A stretch of 64,000 nt of DNA from Perognathus longimembris pacificus (taxonomy: Eukaryota; Chordata; Mammalia; Rodentia; Heteromyidae), in the NCBI RefSeq assembly GCF_023159225.1, contig NC_063176.1, forward strand, positions 6,212,963 to 6,276,962, in the 5' to 3' direction. Position 1 is the first letter of the stretch. Each line of letters begins with the position of its first letter. This document shows, in pieces, positions 45,100 through 57,659 of this stretch. Under the pieces are notes generated by a model. That model ran no database searches and was not told the DNA's origin. It saw only the letters and a list, made by a program, of their open reading frames with translations. Made by a program: the position numbers and the translations under genes.

Positions 45100-46460
45100 T
45101 TTTAATTTTCATTATCTTTAAGTAATTGCAGGAAAAAAATTGCCAATCCTAGCAGTTTATGAATAAATGCACCTTGAGCAAGGTCACCTTTTTCATCATT
45201 CTCTGCTATCCCTCCCAACTTCATGCCTTCCTCCAGTTTTCTTAATTTTGTAGGATATGCATTGAATTTTATGACTGCATTCTCCCTCACTTCCTCTCTT
45301 CATTTGTCTACTTCCCTCCTCCTGACATGAACCCTATCTTTTGTGTATTAGCTTCCTGGTGTTTATTTTGTTGGACTGCAAGTTAACCTTTCTAAGGAAT
45401 TGTGCAGTTTAAATGCTCCCCTGAATCTACTATAATTCTGGGTTCTGTATATGAGAGAAATACCCATACTTTGACTCTCTTTGCTTAATTCAGTTCATCT
45501 CACATAATTGTTTTCAAATCCTTCCATTACCTTGCAAATGATGCATTATTATGATTTCTTATGCATGAGTAAAATTGCATTCTATATCTATACCATGTTT
45601 TCTTAATCCATTTGTACATTGAGGCATCTGGCTTGATTTCATAACTTGGCTATGGTAAATAATGCTGAAGAGTGCATAGCTGTGTTGGCTTTCTTGTATT
45701 CTTAGTTTGTAATCTTTTTGATAAATGTCCAAGAATGAAATGGCTGGATCCTTAGGGATGTTCAGTATTCTGTGTATTGAGGACTCTCTGCACTACTGTT
45801 CACAGCAGTTCACTAGTTTACATTCCCATCAACAGCATATTAGGACTCCTCTTTCCCCACATCCATGGTAGCATACTTTAATGTTTTGCATTCTTGATGG
45901 CGACATTCTAAATGGGGTGAGCTGAAGTTGAAATTTTTCTTGGATTTGCATCTCCTTTATGGCCAGAGATGTCAGACATTTCTTCATAAATCTGTTGCCA
46001 ATTTTACTTCTTCTGACTACTTTCCAAGTAGCTCATTAGCTGATTTTATTAATTGTGTCGTTGAATTTTGAGGGTTTAATTTCTTAGTAACTTTGTGTAT
46101 TCTAGATATTAGGCTTTTGTCCGGTGTGTCGCTGACAAAGACCTTCTCCCATTGTTGTAGGATGTTTCTGTAGCTTGTTAACCCTGTCCTTTGCTGTATA
46201 GAATCCTGATAGTTTGCCACTATCCTATTTATCATTTTTCCCTTCTTTGGCTTGCTTAGCTTCTGGATCCTTGCTCAGAAAGTTCTTGTGCATGCCATGA
46301 AGTCCTAATAATTCTCCTACTCCCTGTAATGGCTTCGTGGTTTTAGGTTTACCATTGAGGTCCATTTTGAGTTGATAATGTTGCAACGTGATAGAAATCC
46401 AGTATCAATATTCTGCCTATGGATATCCTGTTTTCACAGCACCATTTTAAGACTATTTTT
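45100..46460 (-). pseudogene. L1 3'UTR and ORF2 C-terminal fragment, antisense, diverged
   Basis: From left to right the + strand shows the complement of an L1 3'UTR (shared with 60600-60840, including cttaattttgtaggatatgc), then of ORF2 C-terminal codons: tgcattctatatctatacc, ctatggtaaataatgctg, tttacattcccatcaaca, gccagagatgtcagacatt and aagaccttctcccattg. Only a short open stretch remains (46017-46235). It is a 5'-truncated old copy. Confidence 0.8.
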
Positions 46461-47304
46461 TAAGATTACATATATTCAGAGCATACACAAGGAAATAGTA
46501 CACACACATGTTGCTTAATGATCACCATTAACAAAATAATTAACATACCCACTTAAATTTCCACATACTGTCTATATTATAATTGAAAGTGTGTGCATTT
46601 GAGCAGCTCTAACCTTCATTTTAATTGATACTCTTTTTATAATTTTCCAATAGAGTATCCATCTCTAGGACCAATTTTTGTTTAAGATTAACATTACATA
46701 AATACAATCACATATGTACTCATTCATGCCTAACACATGTTTTGTTCAAAGGCTTGCTCATGACATTCATATGTATTGATAAATGTAGCAGCAATTTGAT
46801 ATTTCATTTCATGAGCATGACATGGTTGATTTATCAGCTAAATAGTAGATAGGCATTTTGGCACTGCTCAGATATGAAAATCAGTTTGAGATTCCGTTTG
46901 AATCTAGCACCACAGGTTTATACTACTTTATTTCCCTTTCAACACTTTAAATTATCTTCTCTGTACGCATGAAATGTTCCTTGCATTATTCTAAATAACT
47001 TAAGGTTTTATGATCCGACTCTTATTCTATATGCACCATACTGCCACCAGTAACTATTTCTGCTACCATTTAAATGGCCTTTTTTTTTTTCAGTTGGATT
47101 CTCAAACTGCTCACTTGTTCCTGACCAAAAATGGAAACGTTTTTATACCATTCAGACTCAACCCTTCTGGCCATGCATCCTATGCTCCAAGTGTTTCGTT
47201 TTGTTTTGTTTTCCACCTTGTTTGGGCTCTAGGCCTCTTTATATCACATGCTGACCCCACTCAAATTTCCTGATCTCACTTGAATCATACTGGATAGAAA
47301 TTTT
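46461..47304. other. Mostly unique sequence, possible L2 remnant
   Basis: 47090-47280 has a C/T-rich texture with 'ttgggctctaggcctcttta' that faintly recalls the L2 3' region. Too weak for a separate call. Confidence 0.3.
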
Positions 47305-47405
47305 TCAAGGAAGAAAATTAAGGAAAGAGAAAGAAAATGTGAGAAAGGAAAGAAGAAAGGAGATGGGGAAAGGGGAAGTAAAAATGAAAGGAGAAGAGAA
47401 GTAAT
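47305..47405. repeat. GA-rich purine tract
   Basis: About 100 bases, nearly all purine (gaaagagaaag, gaaaggagatgggg and similar). Confidence 0.8.
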
Positions 47406-48429
47406 AAAAGAATTCTAACTTAATAAATAAGCAAACTTTTGACAAGATAATTGTACTAATCTGTATATCAACAATTACACCATATAGTGTGTATTTTTCT
47501 TTAATTATAGTAAAAATTCACTAAAATTTTAAGAAATGAACTTTAGAAAACTATGTTGGTATGGTGGGATTTAGGCAGTATTTTCTTGGGCAAATTTGAA
47601 TAAGGAATAAAAAACCCTATACTTTTTGTAACAAGGTGTATTTTTTCTCTATTTTTAGTTGTTCAGATTGGGTTCATGAGTGTACATCTTTGATGTCAAA
47701 TGAAATAAACTTCAATTCCTTAAATACATACAAGATAAATGGAAAATCCATTTAACAGGCTTATGTGCCTATCTCTTCCAGAATTAATCCTGCCAAGACT
47801 CTGGTGGTATATGTTCATATAACCATCATTCTGAAGAAGAGAGAACACACTTACTAGCTCATCCCCCCACCTGTAGTACATCAAACTACTGTTGAGAGCT
47901 GACATTCTGCATACAGACAAAATATGTCCATGCTGCACTGATTTCTCACTATCTCACTTTAGGCTGGGGGAAGTAATATCTTCTCTCTTTATGTTTCCAT
48001 TCTCAAGTATTGTTGACAATAACCCAAGGCTTGGACCAGAACAATGACTATATAGGAGATTTCACTATTAATTGCAGGACACATTGGAATATTTCTCTTC
48101 TATCACATTATTCTGCTTGATTTGAATGCAGATCATTGCCCAACAGTATATTAGTCCATGTTTCATGCAGGTATGTTATCAAAGATGAATTGTCTGTATC
48201 TTCCACTGACATTTAATTGAAGTGAACATAGATCAACTAAAATACTGGAAGAAGCTTAAAGTGCTCTCTCCCTCCATACATTCTCATATGATTTCTAGGT
48301 GCATTTCTGAGTCTGGGGACACTTTTTTTTCCATAACAGTTTACCAGAAAAATCTTTCTTAAATTCATTGTTCACAAGATCCATGAATAAATATCACATA
48401 CCCCTACCCAAGAGTGCCTACAATACATG
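47406..48429. other. Unique AT-rich sequence
   Basis: Nothing recognised. Confidence 0.4.
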
Positions 48430-48675
48430 ATCCCCAGAATAAATCTATTAATAATAATATAGACAAAGGGTAAAAGGTGAATCTATGTAACAGCAATATT
48501 AACAAGACAACATGTTGTAAACTAATTGTACAACTGAGACGGGGATGGGGAGGAAGGAAGGTGGGAGAAAAATGAGGGAGGAGGTAACAAGTGTGACAAG
48601 AAATGTACTCACTCCCTTCTGTAGGTAAGTGTAGCCCATTGTACATCACCTTGACAAAAAACAATTTTAAAAATA
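48430..48675 (+). mobile_element. L1 3'UTR fragment
   Basis: aactaattgtacaactgag, a G-rich stretch, gagggaggaggtaacaag, gtgtagcccattgtac and atcaccttgacaaaaa follow the L1 3'UTR, ending in an A-rich tail. Confidence 0.7.
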
Positions 48676-49870
48676 ATATTATAGAGATCTCATCCTTCAA
48701 GAGAGAAAGAGAAAAAAAATCAATAAAATGACAGTAACATTTTATATGATAAAGAGCTTCATAATGGGATGGTGCTTGATATAGATTAATGATGTCACCA
48801 TAAAATAGTTATAGCTGGAAGGCCTGTGTAGCTCTTGCTATATCATTTTAATATTAAAACTAAAAAAATGATCTTTGTCACTGGTGCCAGCCTTCCTATA
48901 GTATAATCCACCATTATCCTTCAACTGTTACTCATTATGTCATTTTAATTTTAATATTACATTTTATAGACTTTTATTTTTCTGTGTTTATACAGTGAAT
49001 CCCGCCATTATTTGTGAAATACCACTGTAGGTATTTTTAAAAGGCTCATTGCCTAACAGTTAATGAATATTAGACTGCCTTGTTTATATTATTCTTGGAT
49101 CTAGGATGCAAAGTATGGATTAGAACAATTTACAGTGCATCAAAAATAACATTAAATTTCGTGAAGCATGTAGGAATTATGATTAATGTTCCAATACCTG
49201 TCGAAAATTATATACAATGTAAGTTTGTAAATCATGAAGAAACATTCATTACAGTTTTTTCGACATTTTTCTCCTTTTGAGAAAAATAGAAATTTAACCT
49301 AATGGAAAAAAGATTTTCCTAGTAGCACAATCATATCTGTAATCCACATACTCTACTTGTGTGTGTTTATGTATATGGAAAAATACATGTATTTATGCAA
49401 ATGTAACATTATATTAAAACTTGACCTCCGTCTGTTAAGACAGAGGGAAAGTGAATTCTTCACACTTTTTTCCCAATATAGAATGAAATGAAATATACCT
49501 TTAAAATTCCATATTGTTATCATCAAAAATAAGCAAGAGAATAAAAATATCATACAGGAAAAATTGCAGCTATCAATGTAAGAAATCATAGACTCTAAGA
49601 CAAGACTACTGTGTCTTTTCTGGAGAAACAGCACTGGGGGAAGAGGGTGAATGAAATTAAATGTATGTCAAGGTGGGTTGAGATGGAAGTGGTTGAGTTA
49701 CAGGAAATTGTTGTGGAAAATGAAGACGAAAACAGGAAGCATAGATGGTGGTTCATACTCCTTGTAAGGAACAGACACATACCAGGGAAGACAAGAACCA
49801 TGACATTCTCAAACTTGTTTACAAATTAGAGACATGAGTGGAAACTGGTAATATTAAAGCAAACCCTGCT
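48676..49870. other. Unique AT-rich sequence
   Basis: No gene or repeat recognised. Confidence 0.4.
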
Positions 49871-50104
49871 CTGTGCTGGTGGTTCATGCCTGCAATTCTA
49901 GCTGCTCATGAGGTGAGCTCTGAGGGTCACAGTTCGAAGCCAGACAGGGCAGGAAAGTCCCTGAGACTTGTATCTCCAATTATCTACCAGAAAACCCAAA
50001 ATGGTGCTGGGACCCAAAGTGGTAGAACATGAGCTTAGAGCAAAAATGCTCAGAGACAGCATCCAGGCCACAAGTTCAAGCCCCATGACTAACAAAAAAA
50101 TAAA
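49871..50104 (+). mobile_element. 7SL/B1-Geo dimeric SINE, full length
   Basis: Left half: ctgtgctggtggttcatgcc, tgcaattctagctgctc, gagctctgagggtcac and agttcgaagccagac, then cctgagacttgtatctcc. Right half: aatggtgctgggaccc, agtggtagaacatgagc, cagagacagcatccagg and caagttcaagcccc. A tail with AAAT units. It clearly links a B1-like left end to the Geo right unit. Confidence 0.8.
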
Positions 50105-51669
50105 ATGAAGAAAGTGGATCCTAACTAAACAGAAGACACTATGACATGTAAGTAAGACAGACCATAGAGTCAAGTAAATGATTGACCCTAGATTGACTGT
50201 AGAAATTAGTGATAAATGATACAATGTATACAGAAGTCCTCCTATGTGGGAAACCGTCTTTTCTATCACAGTGTGTTGCTGAAAATTTCCTGCTTTGGCC
50301 TGGTGGCTTGGCTCTTTTTAAGGAAAAGAGGACACACTCTGTGATAAGGAGTGACTTTTGAAATGCAAGCTTTTGTCTTAAACTGGTTCAAGACAGAATT
50401 AGAATAGACCTCACATTGTTCAAGAAACAGCAGGCAGAGGTTGTGAGTATATTTTGAGATGACTTGTGCAGTACTAGTATTATTTCAAACTAACCTTATG
50501 GAAAATTCATTTTACCCTATTCCAATTAGCCAACCATGAGTAGACTGTGAACCTGAGCTCAACCAATCTGAGCAAAGGGACAAGGACTCCAGCATGAATC
50601 AGTCTAACTGCTGTGTACTTGCTTGCTGGGTTTTTGGTTGATGGTGCACCCTTTTGCAGAAGTAAATTTTCCTTTGCTGGGACAGTCCTTTATTTCTATG
50701 TCCATCCTTGTGACTCTAATGGTTCTTGGAAAACAGATAACTGTCCTTCTAGATTTTCTTCATTTTCAGTAGAAGCGAACCATACTCTACACTTGCATCA
50801 CAAATCCTTTCAGAAGACCTGGGTTCAATTGAATAAAATGGACTAGGGAACAATACTCAGTATGGTGTTAAGAAAGATGTGTGGTTTCCATGTAGTGATT
50901 TTTTAATGACCATTACCTGATTTATAAGATCTATCAGTTTATTTTCTATCCACCTATACATGCATGAAAAGAGACACATTATTTTCTATGTTTAGATGGA
51001 GAAAGAAATATTTATAATAATGTAAGAACAGGTTTACTCCAGAAATATATTTAACTCATCTACTACTTTATTGTTAGTGTTTAAGTATTTTATGAAATCC
51101 ATCTATTAAGATCAAAAACAATAAAACAAAGTAGCTTTATTTCATCTCCAAGTGTTACTGATAAAAGGTTCCAGAAATGTATTTCAAACAAACCACAGTC
51201 CCAAACTATGGTAATAAAAAAAGACCAAAAGAGACATGAATCTTTTATTTATAGCAATAAAAATAGCTGCAGCAAAAATTGTAGGAGTTTGAACGTGGGA
51301 TGAACAAATAACTATACTTTGTTTAATTTGACTCTGTTTGCAGTATGTATTCATGGTTCTATTACTTTTTTCTTCTATGAATTTTCTCTTCTGCTTTTAG
51401 TCAAGCTTCATTTCAAGTACCGATGTACGAATTAGGGTTGAAATAGATATGTTAGTTGCACTGCCTGTAGTTTCTTTGATTCTGTGTGTAGACGAGACGA
51501 GAGAAGGCAAAAACAAATCAAGATATTCTTAAGTTTCAACAAATCATTGTCAATACAGTTTAAGTCATAGGAAAAAAAACTGTATAGCACACATGAGGTA
51601 ACACTTTTTTGATCCTAAATAAATAAATAAAACCTTACTAGTTGTCATAATATTCCCCTTCCCGGAAAT
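50105..51669. other. Mostly unique sequence, possible LTR
   Basis: 50270-50815 has an LTR-like feel (gtacttgcttgctgggttt, cagaagtaaattttcc, tttgctgggacagtcc), but no defined ends, so I do not call it separately. Confidence 0.3.
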
Positions 51670-51775
51670 TCTTTTTTTTTCTATTTTTTATTGTCAAACT
51701 GATGTACAGAGAGGTTACAGTTTCATATGTTAGGCTTTGGATACATTTTTTGCACTGTTTGTTAAAGTTGCAGAT
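51670..51775 (-). mobile_element. L1 3' end fragment, antisense (first of two)
   Basis: ttttattgtcaaactgatg, tacagagaggttacagttt and catatgttaggctttgg complement the L1 tail. Confidence 0.75.
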
Positions 51776-51834
51776 ACTATTAGTTTTTTTTATATTATTA
51801 GATTTTTAAGAGACAGATTTCCCTCTTCCTTTTT

Positions 51835-51960
51835 TGACATTTTTTTAAAAAAATTTTATTGTCAAACTGTTGTATAGAGAGGTTATAGTTTCATAAGTTA
51901 GGCATTGGGTACATTTCTTATTCTGTTTGTTACCTCCTTCTCTTTCTTTTATATGATAAT
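51835..51960 (-). mobile_element. L1 3' end fragment, antisense (second of two)
   Basis: The same blocks as the copy at 51670-51775, about 160 bp further on: ttttattgtcaaactgttg, tatagagaggttatagttt and cataagttaggcattggg, then gtttgttacctcc. Confidence 0.75.
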
Positions 51961-54859
51961 CTATGTACAGGTATAACTGCAGCATGTTTCCAAATTCTTT
52001 TGTCTACAGTATTAATATTGAACATTACTAGCAGTTTATGTCAGCAAGTACTGTAGATTGTATGTAGCTCTGGTAAGGAGGTTGTGGCCATTCTCTAAAA
52101 GCCACATCCATAATCTCTGTTTCTTTCAACAAAAGCCTGTGCATGGAAGTCATTTATTTCATATTTCATTTTCATTTATATCACCAAAGTCAAATAATTT
52201 TATTCTAAACCAACACATAAATTCTTTTATTAAACCATATTATATGCTCAAAGTAATGGGCCTCAACGCACAGCTTTTTAGTTATGTGTGCTATGATCAT
52301 GTACTGAGGCAAATTAATATTTACCTTTCAAAGTTTGAAAATAATTTTCCCAGAAATTTCGTATTTTTTCTGTCAGATGTCACCAGTAAGCAAAGTAAAA
52401 TTTATAATGATGCATAATAGGCTTAAGTATTTTTTGTAGCACAAAAGTCTATAAACGAATGGTTCAGAACATTGTTGTAGATGCCAATTGTGTAACATTC
52501 ATTTAAAATTTAAACAGTAATATTGCGTGGGCTGCCTCTGGACCTTCACATATTTCTTCAAATCTGCTTTTCGGGATATTACACCATGCTGCTTTGGTAA
52601 GCCCAAATTCTATAGCTTCTTAAGAAGAAATGGTGACATATCCTGGGGTGTTAAGTGCTGGTAGTCAATAGTTTTCTTGGAATCTGTAGTGAGGAAAAAT
52701 ACAACTAATTGCTACTTGTCACTTCTGATGAACTCAAGTGTCAACAAATTCACAATAAACCACAAAAGGTGCCCCCAAAATGGTTTTGTGAAAATCTCTT
52801 TGTGATTTAGGTTTCTTGAAACAATGTACTATAAGTCATCAGGCTGCTGGAAATTGTCAAAGCCAGAGTTCCACGGCATCAACAAACAGAACATCAGTAA
52901 TGGAAAGGAAGGAAAACCAATCTTCCTTCGTGTTTCAGGTATTAGAATTTAAGGCTGGCTTATATTGCAAGACGACACAGTTAGCGTCAGCATAGAGGAA
53001 CTCTGGTTTTTGTATATCCCTTGTCACAATGCTGGAGCCCCAATTCTTTTTGTTAACCAAATTTTGAAAAAAAAAATTCAACAATAACCAATGAATTCAC
53101 TTTTACTTTTAAAGCTTCCAACTATGTTTGATTAACTAATAGATAAAAAAATTTAAAAACTCCCATAAATGCACTGTTTTGTTTCTTTCAGAAATAATTT
53201 TTATTTCATACTAACATCAATAGATTTTACTTTCTCATTCTATTGAGTTCTCGTTCACATTCACTTTTTTCTCCCTACATTTCACCATCAGTTTCCATCT
53301 ATGCTCCATTCCCATACTGCAACGCGTTACTTAGCCAAGGTCTTACAAGTATCTAAAAGCACTTTGATATAGAAAGATTTATGTCAACAATAAATCATTC
53401 GTTTCTCTCATTTTGAGCAATAAGAGGTATTGTATTATTATAGACATTGGCCTTGATATTTTCCTTTGACTCCTTTGTGCATAACACAGTGAAGTTACCA
53501 CATGTACTGGATGGGGGCTTTAGGTCTTTGTAAACACACATACACACATGAAGTAACCTGAAAATACAAACTACTTTATGTCAGATACACCTTCACATAA
53601 TTAAAGTTTAGTTTGTCACATCTTCAATATTGGGAAGTTGTCACTCATGTTCATTTGCCTTCTTTTCTACTTTGCTGCTTAAACTCTGTAAAAAAGTAGC
53701 AGATATTTGAGAAAATCAGTTCTTCCTGACAGTTTATTCATAATATCTACTTTATTTTTCATTCTTGTATTTCCTTCATTTGTTCCTCTTTCTCTCTTTT
53801 TAGGACACTGCAAAAGAATGTGCAGTCATAATGCAGAATATATGCTTGAGAGTAGGAGTGTTTTGAGGAGTAGGAGTGGAAAAAAAATTTAATGTAATCA
53901 GAGGCTAAGATTATATGATTCAAGCTTGAATAGAAGTTATGTGATCAGTCCAACAGATTCGTCTTACTCAATATTAGTTTTGTTTTCCTTATTTATAATA
54001 AGATGATTATATTCTAAAAACTGGTACATTGTAACATAGTTATTTTAATTGCTCCTTTAAAATACAGACTGTGGCAATCTTGGGCCCATTATTCAATCAG
54101 GTGAATGGGAAGACATTGAATTAGTCTCAAATTTAGATGTGATTTTTATTTCTAGTTCTTAGCACTAAGCTAACTCAGTTCTTCACACTATCGATCATGT
54201 ACATCATGATGGATGTTATATGAGGAATTCAAAAGAAGTTCTTTTGGGATAGTTTTCCTTTATCTATTTTCTCTTCTTTTACGTTTTCTTTCTAGGTTAT
54301 CTTAACTACTCTACGATTTTCCACTTCTAACTGAACAAAATCTACCCTCTTCCTCTCTCATCTGATGAATTAACGTGTACATTATCAAGCACATATTCAA
54401 ACTCGGTGGCTTTATTCAGCAAATATTTATTTCTGGGTTTTACAAAATTGGCTCCAGGTTGAAGGAACTCTGCCACACATCTCTACAGTATACCACAGAT
54501 TACTGATCTAGGAGGCTTCAATATTTTCTCTCCACTACCTTAATGCTGGTCCTCCTTAATCACTGTGGTAAGAAAAAATATTCCTAGAAGCTTTCAAAGC
54601 AGAAACACAGCAACCTAAAAGGAAAACCTCTTCCTCTGGAAACAACACAAAAACCACTAGAGAGCTTGAAAACCTGTTTCCTCTTTGTGGACTCAGGAGA
54701 GTCAAAAAATAAAAACAGTGAACAACAAAAAAATGAGGAGTACATATCTGAAGAGCTGCAGCATTGTTTGTCTGTCCTCCCTTGAATTCTGCTTCCCCTT
54801 TACATCACCTTCGCACAGGATCCAAAATGGTACTTGAAAAAGGCATGTTTCATTTCATA
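51961..54859. other. Unique AT-rich sequence
   Basis: No gene recognised. The 119-codon open frame at 52058-52417 (+) shows no domain or motif and is probably chance. Confidence 0.4.
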
Positions 54860-55060
54860 ATCCCTAGCTTAGAAGTTCTTCCATGACTTCTCATTGCTGT
54901 TTGGATGACTGCCAGCACGTCACACATGGATTCTATCCTGGCATGAATGGCTTCATCTCACAATCCTCTTCCCATTGAATGCTACTCCCCAGCTGTCTTG
55001 GCATTCATTTCGTTTGTAAAACAGCAAGTTTGCTCCCACCTGAAAACTGCTATTCTTTCT
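54860..55060 (+). repeat. L2 LINE 3' fragment
   Basis: gttcttccatgacttctcat, ctgcc, tatcctggcatgaatggc, ttcatctcacaatcctc and gctgtcttggcattca follow the L2 3' region ('ttcaatggctccccattgcc... cctggcattcaaggcc'). Confidence 0.5.
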
Positions 55061-55066
55061 GAATGG

Positions 55067-55070
<4 letters not shown>

Positions 55071-55123
<53 letters not shown>
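55071..55123. repeat. (TA)n microsatellite, about 26 units
   Basis: Uninterrupted ta dinucleotides. The alternating I/Y reading frames across it are artefacts of the repeat. Confidence 0.97.
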
Positions 55124-55125
<2 letters not shown>

Positions 55126-55654
55126 GCATAGAGCAGAGAGAGAGCATATATATTCATAGAGCATGTTTGACAAGGGATTTCATTATTTTTCTTTCTTTTT
55201 CTGCTTTTAGAAATGATTCTGTGTGTTACTGCATATGCACCTATTTCTAAATGTCTGCAGTTTTTATATTCAAAGTACTTCCACATCTTAGAGATTTTAA
55301 CTACTTGATGATTATACATTGTCCAAGTTAATGGGACAAGAAATACCCTTCTTTAGCAGGGAAATAATTAAATAGAAGAATTAGTAAGAATCAGAGATCA
55401 CACAAGTGATTCAGTTGGAATATGTAGGTAACAAATGATCTTTACTAGATTGGATTGATGCACAGTTGAATACGATAGCATCATTCCTCCAGAGTCTCAT
55501 ATCAAAACGATAAAATAGAATAACAGACAATATTGTGATTCCGAGAACCTTTATACATTTTTTTTATTTGAAGCTAAAATATAGATGTCCTCAACATTAT
55601 AAATGTACATATTCCATATATGAAGCATGACTAGATTACAGGTTATGAATCACC
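55124..55654. other. Unique AT-rich sequence
   Basis: Nothing recognised. Confidence 0.4.
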
Positions 55655-55795
55655 TTTTTATTTAATTTGGTTTTGTTGTAAAGGTGATGTCAGAGGGGTG
55701 ATAGTTACATAAGTCAGGTACTGAGTACATTGCTTGTCTAGTGTTGTCACCCCCTCCCTTGTTTCCTCCACAGCTTCCAGGTCACTCAACTATTA
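55655..55795 (-). mobile_element. L1 3' end fragment, antisense
   Basis: ttttgttgtaaaggtgatg, tcagaggggtgatagttac, ataagtcaggtactgag and gtcaccccctcccttg complement an L1 3'UTR. Confidence 0.7.
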
Positions 55796-56090
55796 TGACT
55801 GCTTTAATACTGTAAGGAAAAAATCTGTGTAGTTAAACCAGAGATCTTACAGCAGGAAAATGTGAAGTAGTTCCTATTCAGCCCTTTCCAGGAAAAGTTT
55901 GACAACTTGTAATGTAAATTATAACTATATATAAAATCTAATATCAAACACATTTCTTTTTTTTTTTTTGGTCAGGTGTGGGCTTCAATGAGTGGTTAAT
56001 TGGAGATAAGAGTCTCATAGGGACTTTTCTACCCTGGCTGGTTTCAAACCTCTATCCTCAAATATTTTCCTTACAGTATTAAAGCAGTCA
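55796..56090. repeat. Perfect 26-bp inverted repeat with a 243-bp spacer
   Basis: The left arm at 55796-55821 (tgactgctttaatactgtaa and six more bases) is exactly complementary to the right arm at 56065-56090 (ttttccttacagtattaaag and six more). The left arm lies at the end of an L1 3' fragment and the right arm lies inside an antisense B1-like region, so shared family identity does not explain the match. Confidence 0.9.
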
Positions 56091-56108
56091 CTACACCACC
56101 ATTAATGA
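55955..56108 (-). mobile_element. B1-like SINE, antisense
   Basis: A T run (tail complement), then ttaattggagataagagtc, tcatagggacttttctacc, ctggctggtttcaaacc and tctatcctcaaat, the complement of the B1-like left monomer. The part expected to read 'agtagctaggattacag' is replaced by the right arm of the inverted repeat. Confidence 0.65.
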
Positions 56109-57451
56109 GTCCCTGGCCACAAGGAGAGAATTTGACAAAATTTGATCTGTAGCTCTTTAACTTTGTTTGCATTTAGTTGCACTATCTAGTTTTATTAAAG
56201 TACTTGTGATGTGTATTAGTGTGCAGTTATTTGTCTAGTAGAACTATTCTTTAGATATGTCCCTAATTTCTTGCTGCCAGTCTCACCAAATAATATCAAG
56301 AATTGCATTTTCTTTGTATATGATTTGGAACTTCTTTCCTGGTTTAACAGTGATCTGCCTCTCCTGGGTGGCTAGAATGAACTTCTTAGCAAATATTAAA
56401 TATAAAATTGTTGGGGACACTATCAATGACTGCAAGAAACCATGTGTTTTATCTGAACTATATCTCTTCTCAGACGTATTTGTTTTTCCCCATTTTTCCC
56501 CTCTAGACTCCAAGGCAGAAGTAAACATTTCTATCTTACCAAATTCATTATTGTGAATTTCCTCAGTTTCTACGTCTGCTTTTGCTCATTTTTACCTAAA
56601 ACTTCTAAAATTTGAACCTTTATAAAAAAAAGTATTTCTCTTCTAGATTTCAAGAATTCAATTAACATTTCCTTTTCATTTGCCACAATAGACATTAAAT
56701 CATTACAAATACACTTTTCCCACAAAATTTCACACATGACTAGAATGGAAGTTGTAGACTTTCCTTATATTGTGATAGCTTGAAAACATGACTACTTTTA
56801 TACATATTTCATCCAGCCATTTCAAAGTGGTTGAGTTTACTATGTTGTGGGGACATTTATTTTCTTCTACATGAACTGATTATTATAAAAGAGACAAGAA
56901 ATGTATTGCATAGATGGTTCCTTATGGACTATATTTTATTCGTGTGAGCTAGCATTCTTAAATTGCATGTCTGACTCAAGGGTCACTGTGAAATGTTTCA
57001 TGTAAAAGTACAAAATCATTTTTAAGATCCTTGAAGTTGATTGAATCATAAATATGTAAAGATAATCAGTTCATAAAATGCCACTGGAGTGTTAAGTTGA
57101 ATCTATAAGGATGTGGGAAGGATTCACAGTCTAATTCTATGTGTGTTAAGTAGCCTTCTCTTTGATAACCAAATGGAATTCTAGCTGATTGTTAGAGCCA
57201 GGAATTTTAAGCACTACACAAGAAATAACTAAAAACCTACAATTAAGGTGATTGACTAGTAAGACAGAATATTACTAGAGATTATTTATTTCCATTTTCT
57301 GTAGTTCTGTAAAATGTAAGTCCCATCTTAATGTTTACAAAAATCCTTGAATGTGAAAGAGACAAGTACTGGGAAATGTGAAATATTTTCTCAAACATTT
57401 AATCTTCTGAGTTTGATTATTCCTAATATAGGACTTTCTCTAGTATCAAAT
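56109..57451. other. Unique AT-rich sequence
   Basis: Nothing recognised. Confidence 0.4.
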
Positions 57452-57493
57452 ATTCTAATATTAATATTCTAATTTTAATATTCTAATTCTAAT
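57452..57493. repeat. 14-bp tandem repeat, three copies
   Basis: attctaatattaat (57452-57465), attctaattttaat (57466-57479) and attctaattctaat (57480-57493). Confidence 0.9.
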
Positions 57494-57659
57494 GTTTAAT
57501 ATTAGAGTTGATATGATACAATGTCAATTTCTAAATCATATTCCATGGAGCAAATGCACCATAACCTTATCTAATTAGAGTATGTGATTTATTCAAACAT
57601 TGTCATAGCTTGGTAAACAAAAGCTTTCTACCTCTGGTAGAGAAAGAATGTTGACAATA

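Noticed and set aside
49898..50269. 123-codon open frame on the - strand
   Set aside because: About two thirds of it is the antisense of the B1-Geo SINE at 49871-50104. No protein family is recognisable.
50270..50815. Candidate LTR
   Set aside because: Some U5-like phrases, but no TG...CA ends, no duplication and no clear polyadenylation signal, so I did not list it as a mobile element.
52058..52417. 119-codon open frame on the + strand
   Set aside because: No domain, no signal peptide, no conserved motif and AT-driven composition. No splice or promoter context supports it.
54947..55319. Overlapping open frames with long (IY)n stretches
   Set aside because: They are translations of the (TA)n microsatellite.
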